Part shown: piece after piece, positions 35,649 through 45,254 of the stretch
How positions within the stretch are numbered: the first letter of the stretch is position 1
How the letters are laid out: every line of letters begins with the position of its first letter
From: Treponema saccharophilum DSM 2985
Lineage (GTDB): Bacteria > Spirochaetota > Spirochaetia > Treponematales > Treponemataceae
Direction: 5' to 3'
Assembly: GCF_000255555.1 (NCBI RefSeq)
Contig: NZ_AGRW01000040.1
Span: forward strand, 1 to 64,000
DNA length: 64,000 nucleotides
Position numbers and translations under genes: made by a program
The notes under the pieces: model-generated
Databases searched by the model: none
Seen by the model: only the letters and a program-made list of their open reading frames with translations
Told to the model about the DNA's origin: nothing

Positions 35649-36662
35649 TTACTTCCCCGTAGACTCCCGCGCGATTATCCCTATCGGAACCTGAACGACG
35701 ACGCACGGGGAATCCTTCTCCGAGATTCTGTTGAGGACGAGCCTCGCCGCAATCGCGCCGGATTCCTCAAGGCTCTGGCTCACGGAAGTCAGCCCCAGAT
35801 AGTCGGCAATCTCGATGTTGTCGAACCCGACGACCATCACGTCCTCCGGAATCCTGATTCCCCTAGCCCGCGCGAACCTGATGAACCGTGCCGCGACGAC
35901 ATCGCTCGAGCAGAACACGCCGTCGGGAAGGTCGCCCTGAGAAAGGTACGACGCAATTCCGCTGTCGAGCTGCGAATCCGAGAATTCCCCAATCCAGATT
36001 CGGCTCTCGGGAATCACGATTCCCTGGTTCGCGAAGAAGAATTCGAACCCGCGGAAACGCTCCTCCGTCGCGCCGACCGCATAGGACACGCGCGTCGATT
36101 CCCCCACGAAACCGGGGCGCCTGCATCCCTTCTGGAACAAGAATTCCGCCGCGCGCTGCCCGCCCTTGAGGTTCTGGACAGCGACGCAATCGAATCCATC
36201 GAGCTCCGTCTCGACGAAGCAGACCGGAAAATCCGCCTCGCGGAGCATACCGATTACCTCCTCGCCCGGACGGACGCAGAGGAAAATCAGCCCGTCAACG
36301 CGCCGCGTGTTCACCAGCATCGAGACGTAGCTCGCCAAATCCTCAGCCGTATCGATTGAGTAGACGACAAGCTCGTAGTGCTGCGAGCCGAGCACCGTCG
36401 CGATTCCGCGGAGCCGCTCCATAAAAGACGACTGCGTGAAGAACGGCGCGACAACACCGATTTTTCTGTACGACTTTCGCGCCTTTGCAACTGCATCAGC
36501 CTTCGGCACGAAACCAAGCGTCCTTATCGCATCGAGGACGCGCTCGCGACGCTCCTTCGCCACGCGGTTCGGCTCGTTGAGAACACGCGAGACAGTCGCC
36601 GAGCTGACCCCGGCAAGACGGGCAACGTCGTATATTGTGCTTGTTTTTGAAACTGCTTTCAT
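35649..36662 (-). CDS. LacI-family transcriptional repressor of the sucrose operon
   Basis: This 337-residue regulator has the LacI helix-turn-helix TIYDVARLAGVSSATVSRVL at residues about 7-27 with the hinge helix that follows (PNRVAKERRERVLDAI). The rest is a periplasmic-binding-like core with IGVVAPFFTQSSF and FVGESTRVSYA segments. It is the first gene of the operon and probably represses it through the inverted repeat overlapping its own promoter. The likely effector is sucrose or a product such as fructose. Start MKAVSKTS at 36662; the binding-protein gene begins 54 bp after its stop. Confidence 0.92.
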   Translation of the reverse strand: MKAVSKTSTIYDVARLAGVSSATVSRVLNEPNRVAKERRERVLDAIRTLGFVPKADAVAKARKSYRKIGVVAPFFTQSSFMERLRGIATVLGSQHYELVVYSIDTAEDLASYVSMLVNTRRVDGLIFLCVRPGEEVIGMLREADFPVCFVETELDGFDCVAVQNLKGGQRAAEFLFQKGCRRPGFVGESTRVSYAVGATEERFRGFEFFFANQGIVIPESRIWIGEFSDSQLDSGIASYLSQGDLPDGVFCSSDVVAARFIRFARARGIRIPEDVMVVGFDNIEIADYLGLTSVSQSLEESGAIAARLVLNRISEKDSPCVVVQVPIGIIARESTGK

Positions 36663-36674
36663 GTAACTGATTTC

Positions 36675-36702
36675 AGTATACGGCAAAAAAAAACGATGTC
36701 AA
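36675..36702 (-). promoter_or_regulatory. Near-consensus promoter of the lacI/sucrose operon
   Basis: On the minus strand TTGACA (36697-36702), a 16-bp spacer and TATACT (36675-36680) lie just upstream of the lacI start. The -35 box is perfect and the -10 box matches five of six. Confidence 0.8.
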
Positions 36703-36722
36703 CAAAAAAAATCGTTTTTTTT
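36685..36722. promoter_or_regulatory. A/T-flanked inverted repeat overlapping the -35 box, candidate LacI operator
   Basis: Runs of A ending in ACGAT (to 36697) are mirrored by ATCG followed by a run of T (36711-36722), giving a perfect inverted repeat of about nine bases per side. It straddles the -35 box of the lacI promoter, a suitable position for autorepression. On the plus strand it also resembles a terminator. Confidence 0.5.
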
Positions 36723-36816
36723 TATTTTTTTTGATTCGATGCAGCGGACACGCAGAAAAACGAATCCGCCGCAACAACGCCACAACAGGACGCGGGCGCA
36801 TTTTATGGCGGGAAAA

Positions 36817-37272
36817 TCAGTGGGTGAGAATACGGTAGAGGAGATTGTAGAGCGTCGCGGCTTCCTCCTCGGAAAGCTTCAGGCATCCGCCCATCTTTTC
36901 CGGGACATCGACGGCGCGGTTCCGCAGCTCCTCGCCTTCCCCGGTTATGCATATGCGCACAATCCGCTCGTCCGACGGGTCACGAGCCCGCGTGAGGAGG
37001 CGTTTTTTCTCCATCGATTTGAGAAGCGGGGAGAGAGTTCCTGTATCGAGGAAAAGTTTCTTTCCGAGGTCGCCGACGGTCACGCTTTTTTCCTCCCAGA
37101 GAACCATCATCACGATGTACTGCGTGTACGTCAAATCGAGCTGCTTGAGAAGCGGCGTATATTTCCGGAGAATTTCCCGGGAAGCGGCATACATCGGGAA
37201 GCAGAGCTGGTTCTTCAGCTTGAGCTTCTCGAATCTATCTTCGGAACACTTTATCTCGTCCGTACAGTTCAT
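36817..37272 (-). CDS. MarR/OhrR-family redox-sensing regulator
   Basis: This 151-residue winged-helix protein has the OhrR-type N-terminus LKNQLCFPMYAASREI, in which the cysteine (about position 24) matches the peroxide-sensing cysteine of OhrR. The DNA-binding region shows VTVGDLGKKLFLDTGTLSPLLKSME and the wing RARDPSDERIVRI (parts quoted). The ATG at 37272 follows GGAGG; the ATG four codons upstream lies inside that ribosome site. It is the last of four minus-strand genes that include glutathione peroxidase and a thioredoxin reductase-like protein, fitting an organic-peroxide response. No ohr gene is in the window. Confidence 0.85.
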   Translation of the reverse strand: MNCTDEIKCSEDRFEKLKLKNQLCFPMYAASREILRKYTPLLKQLDLTYTQYIVMMVLWEEKSVTVGDLGKKLFLDTGTLSPLLKSMEKKRLLTRARDPSDERIVRICITGEGEELRNRAVDVPEKMGGCLKLSEEEAATLYNLLYRILTH

Positions 37273-37360
37273 CAAAACCTCCATATGGAAAAGCTGCGCG
37301 TGAATTCAACAGGCGCATGGCGAAAAATTCAGAATAAATTCACACGAGAGCGGACAAATG

Positions 37361-38482
37361 TCAATCGCTCATATCGGCATCGAGGTGGATGCTGACTTCG
37401 TATCCGGGGAAAAGGTTCCGGATTTGCCGGCAGAACCGCTCGTATGCGTCGCGCCTCCCGTCCGTCCCGAACGCGACAACGACGTCGAAGGAGATGCGCC
37501 TGTTCTGAACGTCCGCGAAAAATCCGTGCGTCTGGAGGATTTCCGGGTATGTCTCGGCGGCCTTCTCCACCGCGGCGCGAATTGCCGACGAAGACGAATT
37601 CCCGGAGTTGACGGAATAAATGCCGACGCCGCCGAGCACGACGCTGTGTTTCCTGAAAACCTCGTCCTGTATTCTCCTCGTCACGATGTCGATTTTCTCC
37701 GCCGTCCAGTCTGAAGGCACCTCGATGTGGACGGAACCGAGGAAGCGGTCCGGGCCGTAGTTGTTCAGCACGAGATCGTACGCGCCCAAAATATCGCCGT
37801 CGACGCCGCACACCGTCTCCTTGATTCCCCGCGAAAGCTCCGGGTCGATTCTCTCGCCCAGAATCTGGCTGACCGTCTCCGCGACAAGCGCCAACCCGCT
37901 TTTGATTATCAGCGCGGAAATCACGAGGGCAAGCCACGCCTCAAGCCGGAAGCCCGTGCATTTGAACACGAGAGCCGCCGCCACCGTAGACGCCGAGACG
38001 ACCGAGTCCATAAGCGCGTCCTGCCCCGACGCGACGAGCGAATTCGACCGGACGGATTTTCCCACCGACTTGAAGTAAAGCCCGAGCGCGATTTTCACGG
38101 CAACGGCGACCGCGATGAACGAGATTCCGGCGGCACTGTAGGACGGTTCCGTAGGATTGATTATCTTTTTCACCGACTCAACCGCGGACGTCATGCCAGC
38201 ATACAGGACGATGACCGCGATTATGAGCGCGGACAAGTACTCGGTGCGCCCGTGCCCGAACGGATGCTTTTTCGTCGCAGGCTTGAGCGCGAGCTTCGTC
38301 CCGACAATCGTTATGACGGACGACAGCGCGTCGCTGACATTGTTCAGCGAGTCGAGCACGACCGCGATGGAATTCGACATAAGCCCGACAGCAGCCTTGA
38401 CCGCGGCAAGAGCCACGTTCACGAGTATTCCGACGATGCTTGTCCGGACAATAGTGCTTTCCCTTTTCCCGTTTTTCGGCAT
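37361..38482 (-). CDS. Cation diffusion facilitator (CDF) metal exporter
   Basis: This 373-residue protein exports divalent metals such as zinc, iron or manganese by proton exchange. Six helices occupy residues about 10-210. Metal-site aspartates appear in AVVLDSLNNVSDAL and SGQDALMDSVVS, and the family motif HPFGHGRTEYLSAL is complete. The C-terminal cytoplasmic ferredoxin-like domain (about 215-310) is followed by an extra domain of about 60 residues. Start at 38482 after GGGAGG. It lies between redox-defence genes, so control of iron or manganese under peroxide stress is plausible. Confidence 0.9.
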   Translation of the reverse strand: MPKNGKRESTIVRTSIVGILVNVALAAVKAAVGLMSNSIAVVLDSLNNVSDALSSVITIVGTKLALKPATKKHPFGHGRTEYLSALIIAVIVLYAGMTSAVESVKKIINPTEPSYSAAGISFIAVAVAVKIALGLYFKSVGKSVRSNSLVASGQDALMDSVVSASTVAAALVFKCTGFRLEAWLALVISALIIKSGLALVAETVSQILGERIDPELSRGIKETVCGVDGDILGAYDLVLNNYGPDRFLGSVHIEVPSDWTAEKIDIVTRRIQDEVFRKHSVVLGGVGIYSVNSGNSSSSAIRAAVEKAAETYPEILQTHGFFADVQNRRISFDVVVAFGTDGRRDAYERFCRQIRNLFPGYEVSIHLDADMSD

Positions 38483-38530
38483 GAAAACCTCCCGAAGCGA
38501 ACCGACATTCCCTAAATCCGCGATGGTACA

Positions 38531-38604
38531 AAAAGTATGCCAATACGTTGACAGAGCGCGGTCGAAGCCTGCTCAATGGCCGATTTTCGTTTCAGCATAC
38601 TTTT
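38531..38604 (+). repeat. Dispersed intergenic repeat, family B, with inverted ends
   Basis: AAAAGTATGC (38531-38540) and GCATACTTTT (38595-38604) are perfect 10-bp inverted ends. The internal GCTCAATGGCCG and right end match the family B copy at 17130-17196. The element fills the gap between the thioredoxin reductase-like and CDF genes. Confidence 0.55.
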
Positions 38605-38638
38605 CGCAGCATCGCATAAAAATTTGCAGCCGACACTT

Positions 38639-39538
38639 CTATTTTGAGAGCGAGCGCACGTATTCCACCGCGGAAAGTCCCGCGACGCCGCCTTCGTAGA
38701 CCGCCTTGCATACCTGAAGAAGCCCGCCGTTCACGTTGCCGCACGAGAAGATTCCGCGCGCCGACGTCGCCATCTTCTGGTCGACCTTTATCGAGTCCCC
38801 GTCAAGCGCAAGCCCCAGCTTCTTCGCGAAATCAGCGCCGCCCGCCGAGCCGAGCGCGACAAAAACGCCGTCGGCAGGAATCGAGCCGCCGTCAGCAAAA
38901 ACGACCGAGCCGACGCTCGACCCGCCCGTTATCTCGGCAATCTTTCTTCCGTCAACGGTGATTTTTCCTGCGAGCGCGGGCCCAGCACCATCGACAAGCG
39001 CGGAAATCTCCGCCGTGTCCTTCCCGTCCGTCAGAACGACGACAGACGACGCGATGGGCGCAAGATGCGACGCCTCCTGGAACGCATAAAGCTTGTCCCC
39101 GACGACGACGACGCGTTTTCCCCTGTAGAAGAAACCGTCGCAAACGGCGCAATAGCTTATACCTTTCCCCTCAAATTCCTTTATTCCCTTTACGGCGGGG
39201 CGCAGCTTCTTGTTCCCGGTCGCTATCACGACGGATTTTCCGGAAAAAGCCTTCCCGGGTGTCTCGACCGAATAGGACTGCTCCGTCTCGAACTGAATGC
39301 CGGTGACTTCGGATTCGACGACCTCGATTCCGAGCTTCTTCGCCTGCTCGATTCCCGCGGCATACAGCTCCGCGCCGGTTATCCCGTCGACGAAACCGTA
39401 GTAGTTGTCTATTTTGTGCGCCTTCCCGAGCTGGGATTCGCCGTGATAGAGGACGAGGACGCTGAGATTGGCACGCTTCGCATACAAAGCCGCCGAGATT
39501 CCCGCAGGACCAGCCCCTATGATTATCGCATCGTACAT
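38639..39538 (-). CDS. Thioredoxin reductase-like FAD/NAD(P) oxidoreductase
   Basis: This 299-residue flavoprotein has the FAD-binding motif IIIGAGPAGISAALYA at the N-terminus and a CAVC redox pair in ISYCAVCDGFFYRGKRV, where thioredoxin reductases usually have CATC. The nucleotide-binding segment starts VVVVGDK rather than a clear GGGDSA, so the electron donor may be unusual. The C-terminal FAD motif is GIFSCGNVNGG. Start MYDAII at 39538 follows GAGGAGA. It lies 84 bp after the glutathione peroxidase gene in the same direction, suggesting one peroxide-detoxifying electron chain. Confidence 0.85.
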   Translation of the reverse strand: MYDAIIIGAGPAGISAALYAKRANLSVLVLYHGESQLGKAHKIDNYYGFVDGITGAELYAAGIEQAKKLGIEVVESEVTGIQFETEQSYSVETPGKAFSGKSVVIATGNKKLRPAVKGIKEFEGKGISYCAVCDGFFYRGKRVVVVGDKLYAFQEASHLAPIASSVVVLTDGKDTAEISALVDGAGPALAGKITVDGRKIAEITGGSSVGSVVFADGGSIPADGVFVALGSAGGADFAKKLGLALDGDSIKVDQKMATSARGIFSCGNVNGGLLQVCKAVYEGGVAGLSAVEYVRSLSK

Positions 39539-39622
39539 AAAAAATCTCCTCTCTTTATCAGGAACGAAATCGCGGCGGCAGCATACCGGCAAGGCAGGCA
39601 TGCTGCCGCGTCCTTTCCCATT

Positions 39623-40162
39623 CTACAGCAAAGCGCCGATTTTCTCGTCGATTTTTGACGGCTCCACGGTCGATTCGAAGCGCTCGACGACATTTCCGTC
39701 GCGGTCGACGAGGAATTTCGTGAAGTTCCATTTTATGTTCGCGTTGTTCTTGTAATCCGGGTCGATTTTCCCGACGACGGCGCTCATCAGCGCGCCCTTT
39801 ATGCCGGTGAAACCGGCGAACCCTTTCTGGGACTTGAGGAACGTGTAGAGCGGAATCTCGTTCTTGCCGTTCACCTCGATTTTCTTGAAATTGTCGAAGC
39901 TCGTCTTGTATCTCATCTGGCAGAATTCGTGAATCTCGTCATCGTCGCCCGGAGCCTGATGACCGAACTGGTCGCAGGGGAAATCGAGAATCTCAAGCCC
40001 GCGCTCATGATACTTCTGCCAAAGCTCCTCAAGCCCCTTGTACTGCGGGGTGAAGCCGCATCCCGTGGCGGTGTTCACGATAAGGAGAACCTTCCCCTTG
40101 AAATTCGCCATCGGAACATCGTCCCCCGCCCTGTTCTTGACTGTGTAATCGTAGATTGCCAT
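39623..40162 (-). CDS. Glutathione peroxidase-family thiol peroxidase
   Basis: This 179-residue protein reduces peroxides. The catalytic tetrad is visible: cysteine in NTATGCGFTPQY (cysteine, not selenocysteine), glutamine in FPCDQFGHQAPG, and tryptophan plus asparagine in IKWNFTKFLVD. The FCQMRY region may hold the resolving cysteine, so thioredoxin is the probable reductant, consistent with the next gene. The ATG at 40162 has a GGAGG site and a consensus promoter (40196-40225) just upstream. Confidence 0.92.
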   Translation of the reverse strand: MAIYDYTVKNRAGDDVPMANFKGKVLLIVNTATGCGFTPQYKGLEELWQKYHERGLEILDFPCDQFGHQAPGDDDEIHEFCQMRYKTSFDNFKKIEVNGKNEIPLYTFLKSQKGFAGFTGIKGALMSAVVGKIDPDYKNNANIKWNFTKFLVDRDGNVVERFESTVEPSKIDEKIGALL

Positions 40163-40195
40163 ATCTTGCCTCCGTCTTGATTTATATTTGACTTG

Positions 40196-40225
40196 ATTAT
40201 ATTTGATACAACATAATTTTGTCAA
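40196..40225 (-). promoter_or_regulatory. Consensus promoter of the peroxidase operon
   Basis: On the minus strand TTGACA (40220-40225) and TATAAT (40196-40201) are both perfect, with an 18-bp spacer. It would drive gpx and probably the three genes behind it. The overlapping TTGATACAA/TTGTATCAA-like symmetry could be a regulator site. Confidence 0.85.
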
Positions 40226-40270
40226 TAAAAAAATATCGAAAAAAAATAAAAAAAAGCGACATTTCTCTAA

Positions 40271-41596
<1,326 letters not shown>

Positions 41597-41618
41597 TTTC
41601 CGCCAATAAGGAAACGGG

Positions 41619-41655
41619 AGACCATGCCCGAGAAATACGGGCGTGGTCTTTTTTT
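41619..41655 (+). terminator. Attenuating terminator between mglB and mglA
   Basis: AGACCATGCCCG (41619-41630) pairs with CGGGCGTGGTCT (41638-41649) with one wobble pair, followed by T7. Placed after mglB and 27 bp before mglA, it should let only part of transcription reach mglAC, giving excess binding protein. Confidence 0.85.
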
Positions 41656-41681
41656 GGCAAAATTCACCAACAGGAAGAAAT

Positions 41682-43175
41682 ATGAGCGAATTAGTTCTAC
41701 AGATTAAAAACCTGTCGAAATCATTCGGCAAGAACAAAGTCCTAGACGGAATCAACCTTGAGGTTCCGGAAGGCTCGGTGCTCGGCTTGATGGGCGAGAA
41801 CGGAGCCGGAAAATCCACGATGATGAAATGCCTTTTCGGAATTTACGCGAAGGACGAGGGACAGTTTCTGCTTTGTGGCAAACAGGTTTCATTCAAGAAC
41901 CCGAAGGAAGCGCTGGAAAGCGGCGTCGCGATGGTTCACCAGGAGCTGAACCAGTGTCTCGACCGCTCCGTCGCCGACAACCTTTTTCTCGGAAGATACC
42001 CCAAGAAATTCGGCGTCATCGACGAGGCGAAGATGCTCAAGGACAGCATCAAGCTTTTCGACTCGCTGAACATGAACGTAAACCCGCGCACGATAATGAG
42101 GACGATGAGCGTCTCGCAGCGCCAGATGGTCGAAATCGCGAAGGCCGTCTCCTATGACGCGAAGATAATCGTTCTCGACGAGCCGACAAGCTCCCTTACG
42201 GAGAACGAGGTTCAGAAATTGTTCTCGATTGTCCGCGAGCTCAAAAAGAAAGGCGTTTCGTTCGTCTACATATCGCACAAGATGGACGAGATTTTTCAGG
42301 TCTGCGACCAGATTGCCGTCCTGCGCGACGGAAAGATGATTATGCAGAAACAGTCGTCGGAAACCGAGATGGGCGAGCTCATAACCGCCATGGTCGGACG
42401 CTCCCTCGACAAGCGTTTCCCGGACGTCGACAACAAACCGGGCGATTACTGTCTTGAAATCAATAACCTATCAACAAAATACGCCCCCATTTTGGAGAAC
42501 ATATCGTTCAAGGTAAGGAAGGGCGAGATTTTCGGATTGTACGGGCTTGTAGGAGCTGGACGCAGCGAATTGCTTGAATCCCTTTTCGGGGTGCGCACAA
42601 TCTCAACGGGAACGATTTCCTATGCCGGCAAGAAGCTCCGCTTCTCGAACAGCCGCGACGCCATGGAGCATGGATTCGCGCTCGTCACGGAGGAGCGCAA
42701 GCTCAACGGAATGTTCGGCAAGGACACGATAAAATTCAACACCGTCATAACGAATCTCGACAGCTACAAGACTGCTGGAATCCTTTCCGAGCGGAAGATG
42801 GCGGAGGCCGCGGAGCGCGAGATAAAGCAGATGCACACGAAATGCGTTTCGTCGGAGGAGCTGATTACATCGCTTTCGGGCGGAAACCAGCAGAAAGTCA
42901 TCATCGGAAAATGGATGGAGCGCTCGCCGGAGGTTTTCCTCCTCGACGAACCGACACGCGGTATCGATGTCGGCGCGAAGTATGAAATATACCAACTCAT
43001 CATCCGTATGGCGAAGGAAGGCAAGACGATAATCGTCGTATCAAGCGAGATGCCTGAAATTCTCGGAATCACGAACCGAATCGCCGTTATGTCAAACCAC
43101 AGGCTCGCCGGAATCGTGGACACGGCGACGACCGACCAGGAAGCGCTTCTCAAGCTTTCTGCGAAATATCTGTGA
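41682..43175 (+). CDS. mglA: Galactose/glucose ABC importer ATPase MglA
   Basis: This 497-residue protein has two fused ATPase domains. The first has Walker A GENGAGKSTMMK, signature SVSQRQMVEIAKAV and Walker B IIVLDEPTSSLTENE. The second has a degenerate Walker A (GLVGAGRSELLE), signature SLSGGNQQKVIIGKW and Walker B VFLLDEPTRGIDVGAK. This asymmetry is normal for MglA/RbsA-type importers. Start MSELVLQIK at 41682. It couples ATP hydrolysis to import through MglC of sugar bound by MglB. Confidence 0.95.
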   Translation: MSELVLQIKNLSKSFGKNKVLDGINLEVPEGSVLGLMGENGAGKSTMMKCLFGIYAKDEGQFLLCGKQVSFKNPKEALESGVAMVHQELNQCLDRSVADNLFLGRYPKKFGVIDEAKMLKDSIKLFDSLNMNVNPRTIMRTMSVSQRQMVEIAKAVSYDAKIIVLDEPTSSLTENEVQKLFSIVRELKKKGVSFVYISHKMDEIFQVCDQIAVLRDGKMIMQKQSSETEMGELITAMVGRSLDKRFPDVDNKPGDYCLEINNLSTKYAPILENISFKVRKGEIFGLYGLVGAGRSELLESLFGVRTISTGTISYAGKKLRFSNSRDAMEHGFALVTEERKLNGMFGKDTIKFNTVITNLDSYKTAGILSERKMAEAAEREIKQMHTKCVSSEELITSLSGGNQQKVIIGKWMERSPEVFLLDEPTRGIDVGAKYEIYQLIIRMAKEGKTIIVVSSEMPEILGITNRIAVMSNHRLAGIVDTATTDQEALLKLSAKYL

Positions 43176-43190
43176 AAAAGGAGTATGTCA

Positions 43191-44879
43191 ATGGACAACG
43201 AACAGAAAAGCTACCTTGAGCAGGACAAGGAACTTACGAAATACAGCGCACGCCTCACCGAGCTCAGAAAAGACGGCGTCAACCTCATTTCCGCCCTGAA
43301 GCAGGAAAATGCGGCGGCAAAGCGCAACAAGCTTCTCTCAGCCGAGGAGCGCACCGCCCTTATCGCGCGCAACAACGCGCGCATCGCGGAAGCAAAAATA
43401 GTCGAAGAGAAAAACAAGGCGGAGATTGCGGAAATCGTCAAGAAAGCAGTCGCGCGCAACAACGAAATCTCCAAGGCGAACATCGCGAAGGTAACGAAAG
43501 AGCAGAACGACATCATCGCTTCCCTCAAAGCCGATTTCCAGAAGCAGCTTTCCGAGATTGACGCGGCGTCCCTCGAGCGCAAGCAGAAGATTGTCGCATC
43601 ATACGCAGGAAAGACGGCGCAGAAGGATGTTGCGGACTGCAAGGAAGAGCTCCGCATAGCGAACTACGAGCATGATTCAGCCGTTTTCGAGGCGAAGAAC
43701 AAATTCACGTCGGCCGTCGACGTCGCGAAGGCGGCGAAGAACCAGGCATATGTCGATTTCGTGCAGAAAAACCGCGCGCTCAGGAACGGCCAGACGAATT
43801 TCATGGAGGACTGCACGCTTTCAGTGCAGAACTACATCAACAAATTCAGGATGTCGAAGTTCCTCCTCGACAACGGTCTTTACCTCGCGATTCTCGTGTT
43901 CTTCATCGTCTGTATAGTGCTCGCGCCGCTTTCCGGAAACGGAAACCTCCTCAGCCTGCCGAACATCTTCACGATTCTCGAGCAGTCGTCCGTAAGGATG
44001 TTCTACGCGCTCGGTGTCGCGGGACTCATCCTCCTCGCGGGAACGGACCTCAGCGTCGGGCGCATGGTCGCGCTCGGTGCCGTCATCACGGGACTTATCC
44101 TCCATCCGGGACAGAACATCGTCACGTTCTTCGGCGCCGAGCCGTGGGACTTCACCGGACACGCGATGGCATTCCGCCTTATCCTCGCGCTTTTCCTTTC
44201 AATCATATTGTGCGTCGCGTTCAGCGCGTTCGCGGGCGTGTTCAGCGCCAAGCTCAAAATCCACCCGTTCATCTCGACGCTGGCGACGCAGCTCATCATC
44301 TACGGACTGCTCTTCTTCGGAACGAGCGGAACGCCGGTCGGCTCAATCGACGCGGATATCAAGGATATGATTGGCGGACGCTGGATTATGGGATATGTCG
44401 GCGGAGAGCTGATAACGTTCCCGAAACTCATCATCCCCGCAATCATCGCGATTGCCGTTGCGTGGTTCATCTGGAACAAGACGACGTTCGGAAAGAACAT
44501 GTACGCGGTCGGAGGAAATGCCGAGGCGGCGAGCGTCAGCGGTATCAGCGTATTCTGGGTCACGATGGGCGTTTTCATCATGGCAGGCGTGTTCTACGGA
44601 TGCGGCGCGTTCCTCGAAGCGTTCAAGGCGAACGCCAGCGCGGGAACGGGTCAGGGCTACGAGCTTGACGCAATCGCCGCGTGCGTCGTCGGCGGAATAT
44701 CGTTCAACGGCGGTATCGGAAAAATCGGAGGTGCGGTCATCGGTGTAATCATCTTCACGAGCCTCACATACTGCCTCACCTTCCTCGGAATCGACACGAA
44801 CCTCCAGTTCGTCTTCAAGGGACTTATCATCATCGCGGCTGTCGCGCTCGACAGCGTCAAGTACCTCAAGAGGAAGTAA
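43191..44879 (+). CDS. mglC: Galactose/glucose importer permease MglC with long coiled-coil N-terminus
   Basis: The C-terminal 340 residues are a normal MglC/RbsC permease with eight to ten helices, including LGVAGLILLAGTDLSVGRMVALG and YELDAIAACVVGGISFNGGIG (parts quoted). Ahead of this lies an extension of about 210 residues that is highly charged, alanine/lysine/glutamate-rich and free of helix breakers, so probably a long cytoplasmic coiled coil; typical MglC lacks it. The start at 43191 is preferred over 43185 because AAGGAG then lies at a proper seven bases. The gene follows mglA by 15 bp and ends at a strong terminator. Confidence 0.92.
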   Translation: MDNEQKSYLEQDKELTKYSARLTELRKDGVNLISALKQENAAAKRNKLLSAEERTALIARNNARIAEAKIVEEKNKAEIAEIVKKAVARNNEISKANIAKVTKEQNDIIASLKADFQKQLSEIDAASLERKQKIVASYAGKTAQKDVADCKEELRIANYEHDSAVFEAKNKFTSAVDVAKAAKNQAYVDFVQKNRALRNGQTNFMEDCTLSVQNYINKFRMSKFLLDNGLYLAILVFFIVCIVLAPLSGNGNLLSLPNIFTILEQSSVRMFYALGVAGLILLAGTDLSVGRMVALGAVITGLILHPGQNIVTFFGAEPWDFTGHAMAFRLILALFLSIILCVAFSAFAGVFSAKLKIHPFISTLATQLIIYGLLFFGTSGTPVGSIDADIKDMIGGRWIMGYVGGELITFPKLIIPAIIAIAVAWFIWNKTTFGKNMYAVGGNAEAASVSGISVFWVTMGVFIMAGVFYGCGAFLEAFKANASAGTGQGYELDAIAACVVGGISFNGGIGKIGGAVIGVIIFTSLTYCLTFLGIDTNLQFVFKGLIIIAAVALDSVKYLKRK

Positions 44880-44904
44880 TTTCCCACGGAAAATCGATTC
44901 CGGA

Positions 44905-44936
44905 AAACGCCCTGCAATCACGCGGGGCGTTTTTTT
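44905..44936 (+). terminator. Terminator of the mgl operon
   Basis: AAACGCCC (44905-44912) pairs with GGGCGTTT (44925-44932), followed by a run of T to 44936, 25 bp after the mglC stop. Confidence 0.88.
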
Positions 44937-45254
44937 GCCCACAACCGAAGCCATCGCAGCGGACTTACACCCACGTTCTAAAACGCGGTGCCGGCAAAGA
45001 GCTAAGTCCCCTGGACAGACTTTGATTTTACATGTATCCGTGTAAAATATTGCGGCAAAGCATAAAAGCATGTTATTACAGGGCTTAAGATATTTACGGT
45101 TCAGCTTACACTGACATTTTTGCAGTATAAACTGTTTACCGTGGATACGGAGAATATTTGTTATACGGACGGCTCACTGAGCTGGTGGTTTTATAGAAAT
45201 ATAAATATTGTTATGACGACAGGCGCAGTCGCGTGGTTAAAAAAGGATTAAAAA
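44937..45254. other. Left junction of the cassette array; no clear gene
   Basis: This 318-bp AT-rich gap starts the cassette block. GTATAAAC (45125-45132) and TTGTTATAC (45158-45166) may be the outer arms of a short or decayed attC, with CCGT/ACGG inside; the sequence after GTTATAC (GGACGGCTCACTGAGC) resembles that after the other attC sites. A start-less open frame ends at 45251 (protein-like ... FTVDTENICYTDGSLSWW) and may be a remnant. No attI or integrase is seen. Confidence 0.4.

Noticed and set aside
45210-45216. GTTATGA as a second right core site at the left end of the cassette block
   Set aside because: It does not fit the GTTRRRY ending shared by the other sites, and no left arm pairs with it.
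45069-45251. A 60-codon open frame before the methyltransferase
   Set aside because: It has no start codon and overlaps a possible attC; its length is not exceptional in AT-rich DNA. Kept only as a possible remnant.
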